From positions 2,542,001-2,606,000 of the forward strand of contig JANFAH010000003.1 of assembly GCA_024663395.1 (NCBI GenBank): a stretch of DNA of 64,000 nucleotides, given 5' to 3'. Below are positions 21,304 through 32,907 of the stretch, in pieces. Numbering within the stretch: the stretch's first letter is position 1; each line of letters starts with the position of its first letter. Position numbers and translations under genes: made by a program. Below the pieces are notes generated by a model that was not told where the DNA came from, made no database searches, and saw nothing but the letters and a program-made list of their open reading frames with translations. This DNA comes from Pisolithus tinctorius (taxonomy: Eukaryota > Basidiomycota > Agaricomycetes > Boletales > Pisolithaceae).

Positions 21304-22727
21304 TCAGACGATGGACAGCTTGCCGACGTGGAGAACATACCAAGCCTTCACATAATCAGCAAAGGAGACCATGCACACGGTTTGCCAAATGCCGAGGCCT
21401 ATACGTGGCGTTACACCACGATATAGACCCTTGATACCATTCTCCTTGTAGATGAAGGCGAGCGTATTGAAGACTGTGAGCTTCTGCGGACGATTGACGT
21501 TTTCGGTCGCCTTGGCCATAGACTGCATCTCGACGCGGACAACCTCGATGGGCTGGTTCCACGTCGCGAGTGCACCACCGATAGTTGAAGCAAGGATTTT
21601 ATCCATAGTACCCAGTTTTTCGTCCTCACCCTTGCCACGAGCCTTACGGATGGAATTTTCCGCCAGACGAGCGAAGCCCATACTATGGGGAAGGACCGTA
21701 AACTCCGGAAGCCTGTCAGATACCCGATGAAAACTTACCGAGAGCCCCAGTTAGTGCACTGCCGCACGGCAACAGCATTGACTCCCTTGTTGACACCTCG
21801 GATTCCCTCCTTGCGGTATATGTCCATGAATACCTGGAATGTGGAGCGCTGCACACCAGCGGCAGCCTCCTTATGTCTAGTAATTTCGACAGTTTTCATG
21901 CACGTCGTGAACCCTATCAAGTACGCCTCAGTACTTGCAATAAAATTACCAGAGACCAGCCCAGGACGGCATGGTCAAAACGCAAAAAGGCGGAGGAGAG
22001 CGAGCCCTCGTGTATGATTTTGCAGTATATGCTCCATGGATATATTGCCAACAAACTTACCCATAGTCGCGTAAGCCTGAGCAATCCCACCGCCGCAGCC
22101 ACCTGCAAGGCCAGCAAAGAACGGATGGACGCCCATTCTTGCACAGGTATCCTCGATCTCGGAGGCGGTGAAAAGTAAGACCGCTCCCTTGGTTGATGCT
22201 TCGATCCACGCCTTGAGATAATGACTGTGTAAGTGTACTGAAAGCAGTCAAAATCAGACCCATACATACCCAAGGAATAAGGCCTTGGAAGAAGCCGGCG
22301 ACACCGCCACGCGCCCATACAGACCTAGTAGCCTCGAGCATAGTCTGGCTCCGGTTGGCGGCCATCTGTGTTTTGAGGACCTCCAAAGGCTGACCAAGGG
22401 TAGTGACCTTTCGTAGCCATGGATATAAGCTATTTCGGCAAGCGCGACACATCATGAAGACATACCTCCTGCAGGACGACCTAGGTCAGCAACGATTTGG
22501 AAAACCAGTAACACAGGACTTACGAACTAATACACGAAAGGAGCACACGGAAGCACCAGACGTGAGAATTGGCCCTATTGAAAATAGCGTATACAGTACC
22601 ATGTTCATAATAGCACCTTTGGGAGTTTTGTTAAGCATGGAACAGTAAACGAACGGTATTAGAACTGACCGACGGCAATGTTAGACCAGTTGACGCCCTT
22701 TTGACCAGGTTCCTTTTGTATTGCCAT
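21304..22727 (-). CDS. YHM2: Mitochondrial citrate/oxoglutarate carrier Yhm2
   Basis: Yhm2 exchanges citrate for 2-oxoglutarate across the inner mitochondrial membrane and was first found bound to mitochondrial DNA. The ATG at 22727 opens [20 protein letters not shown]; successive exons give [92 protein letters not shown], and finally [20 protein letters not shown] with [20 protein letters not shown]. The three repeats and the unusual [10 protein letters not shown] in repeat two are the signature of this carrier rather than other mitochondrial carriers. The stop is at 21304-21306. The protein length, about 300 residues, is normal. Confidence 0.93.
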
Positions 22728-23570
22728 CGTGTGCGGTCGTCGTGGCGAGGGAAGAGAGAACAAAAATGAGAGGGAGAAGGAACAGAAAAAAGGGCAAGTT
22801 TCAACAAGCCGACAAGGAGCCTAATAAATAACCACTGGGGTAGTACGCGGGCGGGTTTCCATAAAAGGAAGTGCCTGTCGCTCGGCCTGTCGCCGGAAGG
22901 CCGCGCTCCGTGTTTGTTACTACAGACTATCACGCTCATCCAACATGCCTCCGGGTCACTACTAGCAGTTCCGTTCGCAGCGACAGCCAGAAACGGTGAA
23001 CGTCGAGGTCTGAGACCCAAAACTTGGGCGCGCCTCATAAGCAGAATCAACTCAGAATGGTTCTGAGAAATGTGCATTGGCGGGCTTTCGCAGGTATCTA
23101 TTATTGGGCAAAACAACCTGAATCCTCTTACATAAACGATAGCTTCCGATCAAGTGTCCTCGCTCTTTAGCATTTGCATCTCTTAGTGCCCATCAGCTTT
23201 CCGTTCTTCATCGGGCCCGAGACGGTTCCTGCCACCGAGGGTAGTATACCAGTCCGCAGAAACCGATCGGACGTCATCGAGTCACTGGTTAGCGACTCTC
23301 CAGACGTGATAAATCGCATCATATGGGCAAGGGAAAGTCCATCTTGGTCAGGTGGTCGTGCGGAGTTAAGTCTGTAGATTGCAGGATAGCTCTATCATGC
23401 GGTGAATGACAATCGTAATGTTTCAAATAACATTTGCTATCTGTGGGAACATCTGGTCACTATTGGTCTCGCGAGGAGCCGAGAGTTTCAGCAGCAGGGT
23501 TTCCGCCACAGAAGATAACTCACGGAATCTAAGGGCAGCCCATACCCAGGAAATCATTGCAGCAGCTCTG
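22728..23570. other. Intergenic, nothing recognised
   Basis: 843 bp upstream of Yhm2 and downstream of the mitochondrial uS17 gene. A minus-strand open frame (23116-22631) overlaps the Yhm2 5' region but has no recognisable motif. I find no tRNA boxes or transposon similarity. Confidence 0.45.
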
Positions 23571-23969
23571 TTAACGTGTCGTACTTTCCGTCGTTGACGC
23601 CGAATGGGCCAATTCTCGTTCTGTCTCGGGACTTTGGATGATCTTCTCCAGTTTGAAGCGCTTGCGAGCGGATATGGGGGGACAGTTGCGGATGATCACT
23701 CTGTCGTTCAGACGGAGTTCTTATGCAACGTCAGCTTATTCCAAATCTACCCTCAAAACGAACACGTACTGTTGCGCTCGTCATGAGTCAGAATTTTAGT
23801 ACTTCTCTCAATACGCTGAGCATGAAAACTCAGGACAGAGGCCACCCCCAACGACGAAACCTACTTTTCCTGTCACTTTGTGGATCACGAATCGGGAGAC
23901 AGTTACAGTCGCTGTCTTATTCATCCAACCGACTTTGGTCACCGTACCAGTGAACGCCATGGGCGGCAT
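23571..23969 (-). CDS. Mitochondrial small-subunit ribosomal protein uS17m
   Basis: The uS17 protein binds 16S-type rRNA in the small subunit; this form matches the mitochondrial version. The ATG at 23969 begins MPPMAFTGTVTKVGWMNKTA and continues TVTVSRFVIHKVTGK, the OB-fold start. Intron one (GTAGGT...GCTCAG) leads to RIERSTKILTHDERN; intron two (GTACGT...CATAAG) leads to KLRLNDRVIIRNCPPISARK then RFKLEKIIQSPETERELAHS. The stop TAA is at 23571-23573. The protein is short (about 100 residues) as expected. The mitochondrial assignment rests on the ISARKRFKLEKI ending, typical of fungal mitochondrial uS17. Confidence 0.88.
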
Positions 23970-24210
23970 TTTGTCAGAGCGTATTAATGTGACGAAGAGC
24001 ACAGTTGGTCAATTACATAATGCTTGCTTGCATCCTTCGTATGCAAATCGTACACACAAACAAACAGATCTTTGATTAGCAGGGAACCTTGTCTTCTTTC
24101 GAGCTAGTTATTCAGACGTCGAGCTTTATTAAGTGCACGTATTGCCTGGTATGTACTATGTAATAAAAGATGTATAGGTGCTGTTATAATGTCCATCAAG
24201 TCAACAGGTT

Positions 24211-26319
24211 TCAAACCGGTGAACTCGCCCTCGAGATCGACTGGTCGGTTGGTGCATACTTGGACCTGACGCGCAGCGCAGGCCCATATCTTGACAACGC
24301 AAATGGAATCGGTGCCATAGCCAGAGCAACGAAACCCAATAATGAGGACGCCCATTGGGCTCCGAGTCTGTCGTACATTTGATTGGCGAACAACTGCGCG
24401 AGTGAACATGCGTACACATCGAGTGGGGCTGTTGTACATACCGGAAAGACAGCGCCAAAGATACTGCGAATAACTGTGTTCGCTGCCAGCGCAGAGGCTG
24501 CAACGACCATGTAAGCATCGATGATATAGTTGAGAAGGGAGAGCTAAGGGAATACTAAGTCGCCAGCGGTGATTACTCTGAAAGATACTCACGAAAATCC
24601 AGCATACACCACACCCCAACAACAATCCGGATGCTAACGGAACCCACAGGCTCACACTAGGGAACGATGTCCATCTGACCAAAGAGGTCAGAAGGGCGCT
24701 GGTATAAATCCGTTTCGACTTACGCAAACCAAAAGAATGAGATGGCAAAAAATGGACCTGCGAGCATGGCCATCTCCAGCCGGTACTCTGGAGGAACAGG
24801 CTTTGGTGCAAACTCTTTAATCTTGCGTTCGTATCGTGGATTGAAGAAGGCAATATACTGCAATTGCATTTTAGGGTCAGAATGGCTTAAACGGACAAGG
24901 GAATCGACCTGCCACGAGCGTTGCGATAACTCCACCAATTGGCAACGGCAAAAAAGTCAATCCCGAAGGACCAGCCCCCATGTGGTGACCCTCTGTGAAT
25001 ACTATGGGGTACGCTTCAAACAGGAGGTAGATACAACCGTACACGAACTGAAAGATATATCGATATGACGAGAATGCTCACGATGCCGGAAATGGACTCA
25101 CACTCATGTACAGTGTAATTGCAATGAGCATTGGCTCATGAAAAAGAATTTTGAAAGGACGAGCCAGGATATTCTCCATCTGTTGGGCAAAGGAGAGCTT
25201 TCGTGTTTCGAACGACGCGTAATATCTTTCATTACTCGTTTGCCTGCGCACTTTTTGTGCCTTCTTCACGAGTATGACAGGCCTATTTGAATCATATAAA
25301 CATTTGACTATCCTTGCATAGAAAAAAAACTTACTGGAAGGTTTCCGGCACTGTAAAGACGATCAGGAGGAGACATACTCCAGCCTATCATGGCATGAAG
25401 TTGTGGACATGTATGATAAGTGGGAGCTTCACTTACAAAGACGGTAAGAATCCAGAATAACCAACGCCATGATACTTCACTCTGCACCAAATACCCAGAA
25501 ACGACCGGACCTATACCCGGGCCGGCGAAAGGAGCAACAGCAAAGATAGCCGATGCTATACCAAGCCTTTTTGCATCCCATATGTCACCTATCAAGGCCC
25601 TGATACCATGTCTGAATAAAGATAAAAAGACTGGGTAGTGCCTGCTTACCCAGAATTAGCGAGTGGACAGGATGCAAACGTGCCTCCAATGAAGCGGAAA
25701 ACAAGTAATGATGCTATGTTCTTCGATAGCGCACATCCAATTTGAAAGCACTAGCATGAAAGTGATTAGAGAGCGTATTGATGATGATTCCGGCAGGGGT
25801 CGTACCATGTAAACAAAAAAAGTTAAGATGAAGACCGGTCGACGGCCATACTGCTCAGACAGTGGGCCCCATATGAGAGGTCCAACGCAGTACCCGGCTA
25901 CGAACAGGGAGACCATCAGATTGCCCACTTCCCGGGAAATACCAAATTCATCCATCAGCGTCGGAACCAAAGCTGATGGGGCACTACTTGCGAACGTCCT
26001 GAAAGTAACGTTATTGATTGAATGAACAAGTAGTAATGAAGGTATCCTTACGCATTGAGGACGAGGAGGCCTGCAATCCCTGTTAGGTACCATCGTTTGA
26101 CTGACGACCAGTTCTACATATCAACTGTAAGGACTATCAACGGAAAGAAAGCACGCGTAGACACGCCTTTGGGTTATCGGGATCGCTCTCGGAGAAAGAT
26201 ACCATGAACGGATCGGCATCCTTATTTGGCTCGTCTGGCAGCGCCTTCAGGATTTTCGGTGGTACTACATGAGTAGTTGCAGCTGTCGAGTTGGTACGCA
26301 CAGTTGTAAGGTCATGCAT
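24211..26319 (-). CDS. MFS multidrug/polyamine-type transporter (DHA1 family)
   Basis: A 12-helix drug:proton antiporter of the plasma membrane, related to fungal Tpo/Flu1/Caf5 proteins. I chose the ATG at 26319 (MHDLTTVRTNSTAATTHVVP) because it starts the cytosolic tail ending in SFSESDPDNPK, which is characteristic. Motif A reads WGPLSEQYGRRPVF after the second helix. Next come GIRALIGDIWDAKRLGIASA and FAGPGIGPVVSGYLVQSEVS (antiporter motif C region), WRWLFWILTVF, a cytosolic loop with ERYYASFETRKLSFAQQ, and ARPFKILFHEPM. The second half has YIAFFNPRYERKIKEFAPKP and PPEYRLEMAMLAGPFFAISF. The stop is at 24211-24213. About eight introns interrupt it. The substrate cannot be predicted. Confidence 0.88.
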
Positions 26320-26556
26320 TGGCAAAAGCCAGCGAGGGGAGAGATACGCAAGTATAGGGTAGGACGTCAGAGGCCCGCATGGCACGCATTTATAGTGATG
26401 AGCCTGGCAGGCCGAACGATATGCCCGGAGAGGTCTCCGACGGATTACTACTAACCTCAGTCATCCAGTCCGCGATGTCGCAGCTGTGATTGCATTTCAC
26501 CAAGTCTGTGTCAGCACCGATTGGCTCATACCCATTTGCCTAATTAGGACGATGTT
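26320..26556. promoter_or_regulatory. Divergent promoter between MFS transporter and Wrap73
   Basis: 237 bp between the start codons of two genes facing away from each other. No individual element is evident. Confidence 0.5.
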
Positions 26557-28512
26557 ATGTCATCAACGATGACGATCATCCGAAGTAGTATGTCACTACA
26601 CACTCCACAGCAGATGGATTTCACTGAAGTTTACAGACAGACTGGTAATCTGGTGTACTTCAGCCCTGGCGCTCATTTTATCCTCAATGCTGCTGAAGAC
26701 ACTCTCGTCGTCCGTCGCACTGATACCCTCCAAGTAACCCGCACCTGGTCCATCGGCCCCCCCTCGGAAACCGTCGTTATCACATCTCATTCCAAGTCTC
26801 ATGGGACAGCGACCTCCAATAGTCAGTGGATATCACAAGCGGGCTGGTCCTGCGACTCCGAGTACATCTTGGCTGCTTCTTCCAGGAGAGGTGTTGTTCA
26901 TGTATTCAAACTCAGAGACGAAGACTGGAACGCCAGAATCGAGACAGGCGCAGAAGGCTTGGTAAAGGCAGAATGGGCACCGGATGGACGCCATATCCTC
27001 TGTTTCTCTGAATGGGGTGTAAGCCGGCGCTTTGTCAACAATATTGCTGCATCAAGCATCTTTGACCCTTCCTTCAGCTTCGCGTTACCATATGGTCACT
27101 GTTGACAGCTAGTGCAACATATATACAATTTCCAATTCATCCCGATAGAGGTGGTTATAAGATGTCGTTTTTTACAGATATCTTGCAGTTGCTTATGAAG
27201 CATAGGATATGCCTTCCGTGCAGATGCACGATACTTCGTTTTGGCTGAGCGTCACAAGTCGAAGGACACCATGGGTATCTATGATACCTCCAGCAATTAC
27301 AGATTAGTGCGGGTACGTTACTATTCCTGCTTTGCTGGAAATGCTGGAAGCCAAGTGGAACTACACAGCACTTTCCATCCCCAACGACGAATCTATCTTC
27401 ACTTGCTTTGTCCCCGTCCGGAAATTACCTTGCAGTATGGGAAAGCATCCTAGAGGCACGTTGATCTTGCAAGCCATTTTACATCCGTAACGCGTACACG
27501 TCTGCAGTACAAGTTACACATCCTTTCTCTTGCTGGTGACGTCCAAGGTACTTTTACTCCAACTCCCGACCCGGGTTTCGGCATTCGCCATGCAGCGTGG
27601 CATCCAACTGGAATGTTCATCGCCGTTGGAGGATGGGATGATAAGGTAAGTAGAGGGAAGTTGCCGGGACGATGGTTATATGTGCTGACGCCTTTAGATT
27701 CACATACTTGACAGCCTCACATGGTCAGCGGCGTCAACCCTGGAGCTTTCTAGCAGAATACCCAATGGCGTCGTAAGGTGACCTCGATTTTGTGTGACAG
27801 ACTGATCATTCAAGTAATGACAGGTGCTGTGGCGAGAGCCTGCTGACTGGCTTGAGTCAACGCAGGGCAGAGGGTTCATCTCATGTGAGTCGTTACCTCA
27901 TGTTCGTGCAACCACTGACGTATTAATTGCTTAGATGAACGCCTCAGGGGTCCTCAGAGCGTCAGTATATGCCGGGTGGATCTCACAAAGCCAAATCAGA
28001 GATCAGGTGCAGTGCAGCTCGAATGGAATAAGACAGGGACTCTCTTATTAGTGCGATTTGGTAGCTCTGCTTCGTATAATTCACATAGTCAGCGCTGACG
28101 ACCAACAGAGAACGTGCCAACTCTGGTGCATATCTACGATTTTCCGACGCCCTCTGAACCGTTTGTGCCGCGTCTGCGGTGCGTGCTGCAACACCAGAAA
28201 CCTGTTCTAAGCGCGCGATGGAATCCCGTGCGTAAGGGCAATTTAGCGATTTGTTGCGGCACGCAAAGTGTCTACACGTGGAGTGATGAATGGGAAGGGG
28301 AAGGCGGCGAGGAGGAAGATATGGCCGAGTGCATTGGAGTGCCCACCAACAGTAAGTTGTTTATTGGCTCATGGCTTCTTCGACACTACTTTCCCGTAGT
28401 GAAGTACGAAACGAGGGACATTCGATGGGCACCGGATGGAAAGGGGCTGGCATTGATGGACAAAGATACTTTCTGCTGTGCCTTCGAAGTCGAGGACGAC
28501 GTGATCAGTTGA
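26557..28512 (+). CDS. WD-repeat protein Wrap73/Wdr8
   Basis: Wrap73 (Wdr8) is a microtubule-minus-end and spindle-pole protein, the partner of SSX2IP in animals and of Wdr8/Pkl1 in fission yeast. The start ATG at 26557 is followed by a second in-frame methionine before FTEVYRQTGNLVYFSPGAHF. WD-type blocks follow: WSCDSEYILAASSRRGVVHV, VKAEWAPDGRHILCFSEWG, then after introns LRVTIWSL, GYAFRADARYFVLAERHKSK, LSPSGNYLAVWESILE, YKLHILSLAGDVQG, WHPTGMFIAVGGWDDK and IHILDSLTWSAA. The last exons contain LVHIYDFPTPSEPF, VLSARWNPVRKGNLAICCGT and DIRWAPDGKGLALMDKDTF, with the stop at 28510-28512. The order and spacing match the family over its whole length. Confidence 0.9.
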
Positions 28513-28682
28513 CGTGTACATATCTATATACGATAGGAATATGACCTTGCTTGCTTGCGGCGACCGACGCGACGCGCACGCCATCGGCCCGGCGAGGTGT
28601 TGCTGACTAATACCACCTCCGTTCCTCCAAGGCCTATTAGTAGTGCCTCCGTCAATCGTCAGCCCGAGTTGTCCCATCTACC

Positions 28683-31202
28683 ATGTTATCGCGTTCTTTT
28701 CGTGTCGCCAGTCTTGCGGAACGTAGGCTGACCTCGCTGAACAGGTCCCGTCTATTGAGGTCGTTCGCTAGTTCCTCGAGTAATCACGAGCAGAGGGATC
28801 AGGTCCCGAAGCCGGGAACTGACGACGACAAAGGAAAGGCAAAGGCCGACGACGCAGATAACAAACGGACTGAAGCCCCTCAGGAACTACCTAGAGGATT
28901 GGAGGGCTTTTTCCAGCGCTATCAGCAGTCCAAACAGAGGCAGCAATGGTCATCTAAGCAGTCGGATACACAGGAAGATGAACAACCTCGCGCTAAACCC
29001 CCACCCCAAGGCGGGAGCAACAACAACTTTAATCCCAATCAGCTAGCGCTCCTTGTTACTTCCGCCGTCATCTTTTATGCCCTCAGTGGTTCCTCTGGGT
29101 CGCAGTCGAGGGAGATTACTTGGCAGGAGTTCAGAACCGCGTTTCTCGACAAGGGTTTGGTCGAAAAGCTCATAGTCGCCAATCGACAGAAAGTGCGGGT
29201 CAAATTGCATTCAAACGCAACGGGTAGTATGTACTCCCTAGGGGGTAGCGACTACTGGTTCTCCATCGGCAGCGTAGAGGCCTTCGAGCACAAGCTCGAG
29301 GAAGCTCAGGATGAGCTCGGAATTCCCCCTAGCGAACGAATACCAGTCGCCTACCACGACGAGATCTCAACGGTTCATACCCTTCTCAATTTTGCCCCTA
29401 CTCTCCTTTTTGCAGGCTTACTTTTCTACATGAGTCGCAGAGCTGGGTCATCCGCCGGTGGTGGACCCGGAGGGATCTTCAGCATCGGTAAAAGTAGAGC
29501 CCGACTATTTAACCAGGACACGGACGTCAAGATCAAATTTAAAGATGTTGCTGGGATGGACGAAGCGAAGGAGGAGATTATGGAGTTTGTGAAGTTCTTA
29601 AAGGAGCCTGGAAAGTACGAGAAGCTCGGTGCCAAGATTCCTCGTGGCGCAATACTTTCTGGCCCTCCGGGCACGGGGAAGACGCTATTGGCAAAAGCCA
29701 CTGCCGGAGAAGCATCAGTTCCCTTCCTCTCTGTCTCTGGGTCCGAGTTCGTTGAAATGTTCGTTGGTGTCGGCTCCTCCCGCGTCCGCGACTTGTTTGC
29801 GTCTGCCAAGAAAAATGCTCCTTGTATCATCTTCATTGACGAAATCGACGCGATTGGAAAGTCGCGAGGGAAGTCAGCAAGCTTCGGAGGTAACGACGAG
29901 CGAGAGTCTACTCTCAACCAGTTGTTGGTCGAAATGGACGGATTTGGCACACAGGAACACATCGTAGTGCTGGCTGGCACCAACCGTCCTGATGTACTCG
30001 ACCCTGCTCTTATGCGTCCTGGTCGTTTCGACCGGCACATCACCATTGACAGGCCAGACGTGTCGGGACGTAAGGGTATTTTCATGGTCCATCTCAAAGC
30101 CTTACGCCTTGCTCCGGACATTTCGGACATGCCCGTTCTTGCCCAGAAGCTCGCCGTCCTCACACCTGGTTTTTCTGGTGCAGACATTGCAAACGTTTGT
30201 AACGAAGCTGCACTGCATGCCGCTCGGAAGGGCCACGAATACGTCACGGACGGGGATTTTGAGAGTGCCATTGAGCGGGTTATAGCTGGTCTCGAACGGA
30301 AGAGTAGAGTGCTCAGTCCCGAAGAGAAGAAGATTGTTGCGTACCATGAGGCTGGACATGCCGTGTGTGGCTGGTTTTTACAACATGCGGACCCTCTCCT
30401 GAAAGTCAGCATCATCCCCCGTGGAGTAGGTGCATTGGGTTACGCACAGGTATATATTTCTCGATAGCATTGGAATACGCTGACCTGGCTTATACTGCTT
30501 ACAGTATCTTCCTCCGGATCGCTACCTGCTTTCCACGCCACAAATGATGGATCGTATTTGCATGACTCTAGGTGGACGAGTCTCAGAAGAAATTTTCTTT
30601 GGCGCCGGGAATATCACTACTGGCGCCCAAGATGATCTCCAGAAGATCACGCGAATGGCATTTGAGGCATGCGCCAACTACGGTATGAACAACATAATTG
30701 GCCCTGTCAGTTATGGTGGTCGAGAAGGGCAGAAGGAGAGTTGGACGAAGCCTTTCAGCGAGAAGACTGGCGAGATGTTAGACGCCGAAGTTCGGAAAAT
30801 GATCATGTGCGTGTAGAGGCCTCATCGAAGAGTAGTGTTATTGATGTCGCCGTTCTGCAGAACTGCTCATCAACGGACTACAGAGCTCCTTACTCAACAT
30901 CGTGAGGACGTTGAGAAGATTGCCAAGCGACTTTTGGAGAAAGAGGTCCTTACACGGTCAGTCACTCAGCACTATACTAGGTCGGCAACTCTGAACAGTT
31001 CGACAGGGAAGATATGATCGACCTTCTTGGGAAGCGCCCTTTTGCTAACCAAGCGGATGACATGGACAAATGGCTCGATCAACACCGTGGACATGAGCGT
31101 AGCGCTCCTCCTCCAATTGAGGAATCTGATTCAGCACCTGGAGATTCAGTGCCTTCGCCAGTCGTGACTTACACGAGGATAGGTGACCGCAGGCTCAGAT
31201 AA
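28683..31202 (+). CDS. Mitochondrial m-AAA protease (AFG3/YTA12 type)
   Basis: An ATP-dependent zinc metalloprotease of the inner mitochondrial membrane that degrades unassembled membrane proteins and matures mitoribosomal bL32. The ATG at 28683 opens an arginine-rich presequence ([20 protein letters not shown]). Two membrane helices lie at about residues 120-134 and 235-257. The AAA domain has Walker A GPPGTGKT (327-334), Walker B IIFIDEID (382-389) and the second-region motif [11 protein letters not shown]; the protease zinc site HEAGH is at 555-559. A 55-nt intron (30450-30504) follows GALGYAQ; further introns lead to LEKEVLTR and [11 protein letters not shown]. The stop TAA is at 31200-31202. 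Whether it is the Afg3 or Yta12 paralogue is uncertain; it is only 171 bp from Wrap73. Confidence 0.95.
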
Positions 31203-31538
31203 AGATTCAACCTAACCATCTCAGTCTCGCGTTGCAGAGCCGCCATCTGCCTTAGATATCATCTGCAGTGAACATCGACACACTAAAACTCTATTGTAAT
31301 TCGTGCCGATTTAAAAAAACCGCTCCATTCAATTTCCCCTGATCCTGCTCACCTAGTGCGCCTTGTCTGACTGAACCCGCAAATCGTAACACCTGGATAT
31401 CTGGTGGGTTGACAGATGGTAACGACCTCGTCACGTTGATCCTTTGGAATGTTATCGTCATATTCGCGGCGGAGAACCATGCCATGCAAGTGGAAGTCGA
31501 CGTGTTATTTGAATATTTGGAGGTCTGATGTGGAGTGA
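31203..31538. other. 3' intergenic region between convergent genes
   Basis: 336 bp between the stops of the m-AAA protease and UreD genes. It should hold both 3' untranslated regions. I see no other structure. Confidence 0.5.
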
Positions 31539-32565
31539 CTATGAGAATGCTTTGCGATACGTGTCGATGCCAACAACTTCTTCGAGGGGTTTGAGGGATC
31601 CACGTAGCCAATCTTTCACGTCCTCCGTCTCCAGTCCTGCTGCTCTTATTACGAAGGTATTTCCATCATCCACAGGGGTCATAGCCCATAGCACGCGTGG
31701 GGGTGCGGCCATGCTCAAGACGGAGTATGATCTTAACTTGTCCTTCAACTGGGCAACGACACCATGTACGAGGGAACCACAGACAATGAGCGTTGCATAG
31801 CATGAGTAAGGCTTGAGCCTGTCGCTTAGCGAACGCCGTGACCTATTAGGCCGGTGCGTGGCAACGGCTGCATCGTCGTCGTCGTCGTGTAGAGGCTCTT
31901 CAAGTAGCATGACGTCCTTAGCGATGCGTCGCCCATTAACCATGACTTCATTCACGCTAAAATAACGCGAAAATACCCATTCCTCTCCTAGTGACCTGCG
32001 ACCCGACGTGAACCAATCCAGAAGGACCAACGAGGCACCATTTGAAAGGTGAAACCTCTGCACTTGGGTATATGACGCAGATCGAAAGCATGTCACAGGA
32101 TCCGGGAGGAGGAAGACAGCACTTGTGGGTGCAACGTATATGTCCATCAGCTGCGTCGTCGTGGCATTGTTAAGTAGGTTGGCGTCAGTCGGCAAGTTCC
32201 CCAAACGAGCTGATGCCCGGTTGGCGGAACGCGCTTTAAAGACCTTGGTCGATCCCTGTTGGCTGGGGGTTGAGTTGTCTGCGATGGAGGTGGAGGGTTG
32301 AGCAACAAACCTGAGATAGCAATAGGAGTTTGCTTCCACCCTCCGCTCGTACCTGCAACTTGATGCGATCTCCGCAGACAAGACCGCCCCCATAGTTCAT
32401 CACATACACTATGGCTACATCATTGTCGGCCACCCGGGGAGAAAGGAGCTTGAGAGGGTATGTCGACGACAGTTCTGAGAACACAACCGATACACCATTG
32501 AGAGAGCAGGTTATCTTCCCATGTCCAGGAGCAATGCGGTCGTCCACCGTTGGCCCCATAATCAT
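31539..32565 (-). CDS. Urease accessory protein UreD
   Basis: UreD (UreH) is the scaffold that binds apo-urease and, with UreF and UreG, allows nickel insertion into the active site. The ATG at 32565 opens MIMGPTVDDRIAPGHGKITC, then YPLKLLSPRVADNDVAIVYV and NYGGGLVCGDRIKLQVRAEG, the hallmark GG(L/I)VxGD motif of the family. A 55-nt intron (32256-32310) joins LLLSQ to GSTKVFKARSANRASA. Later come VFLLPDPVTCFRSASYTQVQ, LVLLDWFTSGRRSLGEEWVF and, at the end, VIRAAGLETEDVKDWL. An insert rich in aspartate (DDDDDAA) lies in the third quarter. The stop is at 31539-31541. A urease gene itself is not in this window. Confidence 0.93.
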
Positions 32566-32907
32566 TGGTGGGCACGGTCTTAAGTTAATAAGTTAAGTTT
32601 CCCAAAAGGCTTTAACGAACGTCAATTATTCCCTACAAGTCGCAATTTATGTGAACACGTAGTATTTCCATATCATATGCATGGCCCTAGACACGCCGAG
32701 TACGTGTCAGCAGAAACAAAAGAAGCGAGCGAAGGTAACTGACAAGGATGTAACATGGAAGACAATAATATAAGATAGCAAGAACAAAGGATACAAAACG
32801 AGTGTGAATGTCGAGTCACCGAAGATCTATACTGCGAACGAGAAAGTTCGGAAGGTCCACTTAAAGGACATGGATGAAGTTGAGAAGACAAGGTAGGAAT
32901 TTACTAG
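32566..32907. other. Intergenic region between Byr4 end and UreD start
   Basis: 342 bp that should contain the UreD promoter and the 3' end of the Byr4 gene. No specific element was recognised. Confidence 0.5.

Noticed and set aside
22631..23116. 161-codon minus-strand frame upstream of Yhm2
   Set aside because: It overlaps the Yhm2 start in another frame and has no similarity or sensible composition.
23808..24002. Upstream start for the uS17m protein (MLFVTLIRSDKMPPM)
   Set aside because: That frame begins with a weak, non-conserved leader; the family start MPPM at 23969 is preferred, although a mitochondrial leader cannot be excluded.
29426..30415. 329-codon minus-strand open frame
   Set aside because: It is the antisense shadow of the m-AAA protease exon, whose motifs are unambiguous; the antisense product has no recognisable domain.
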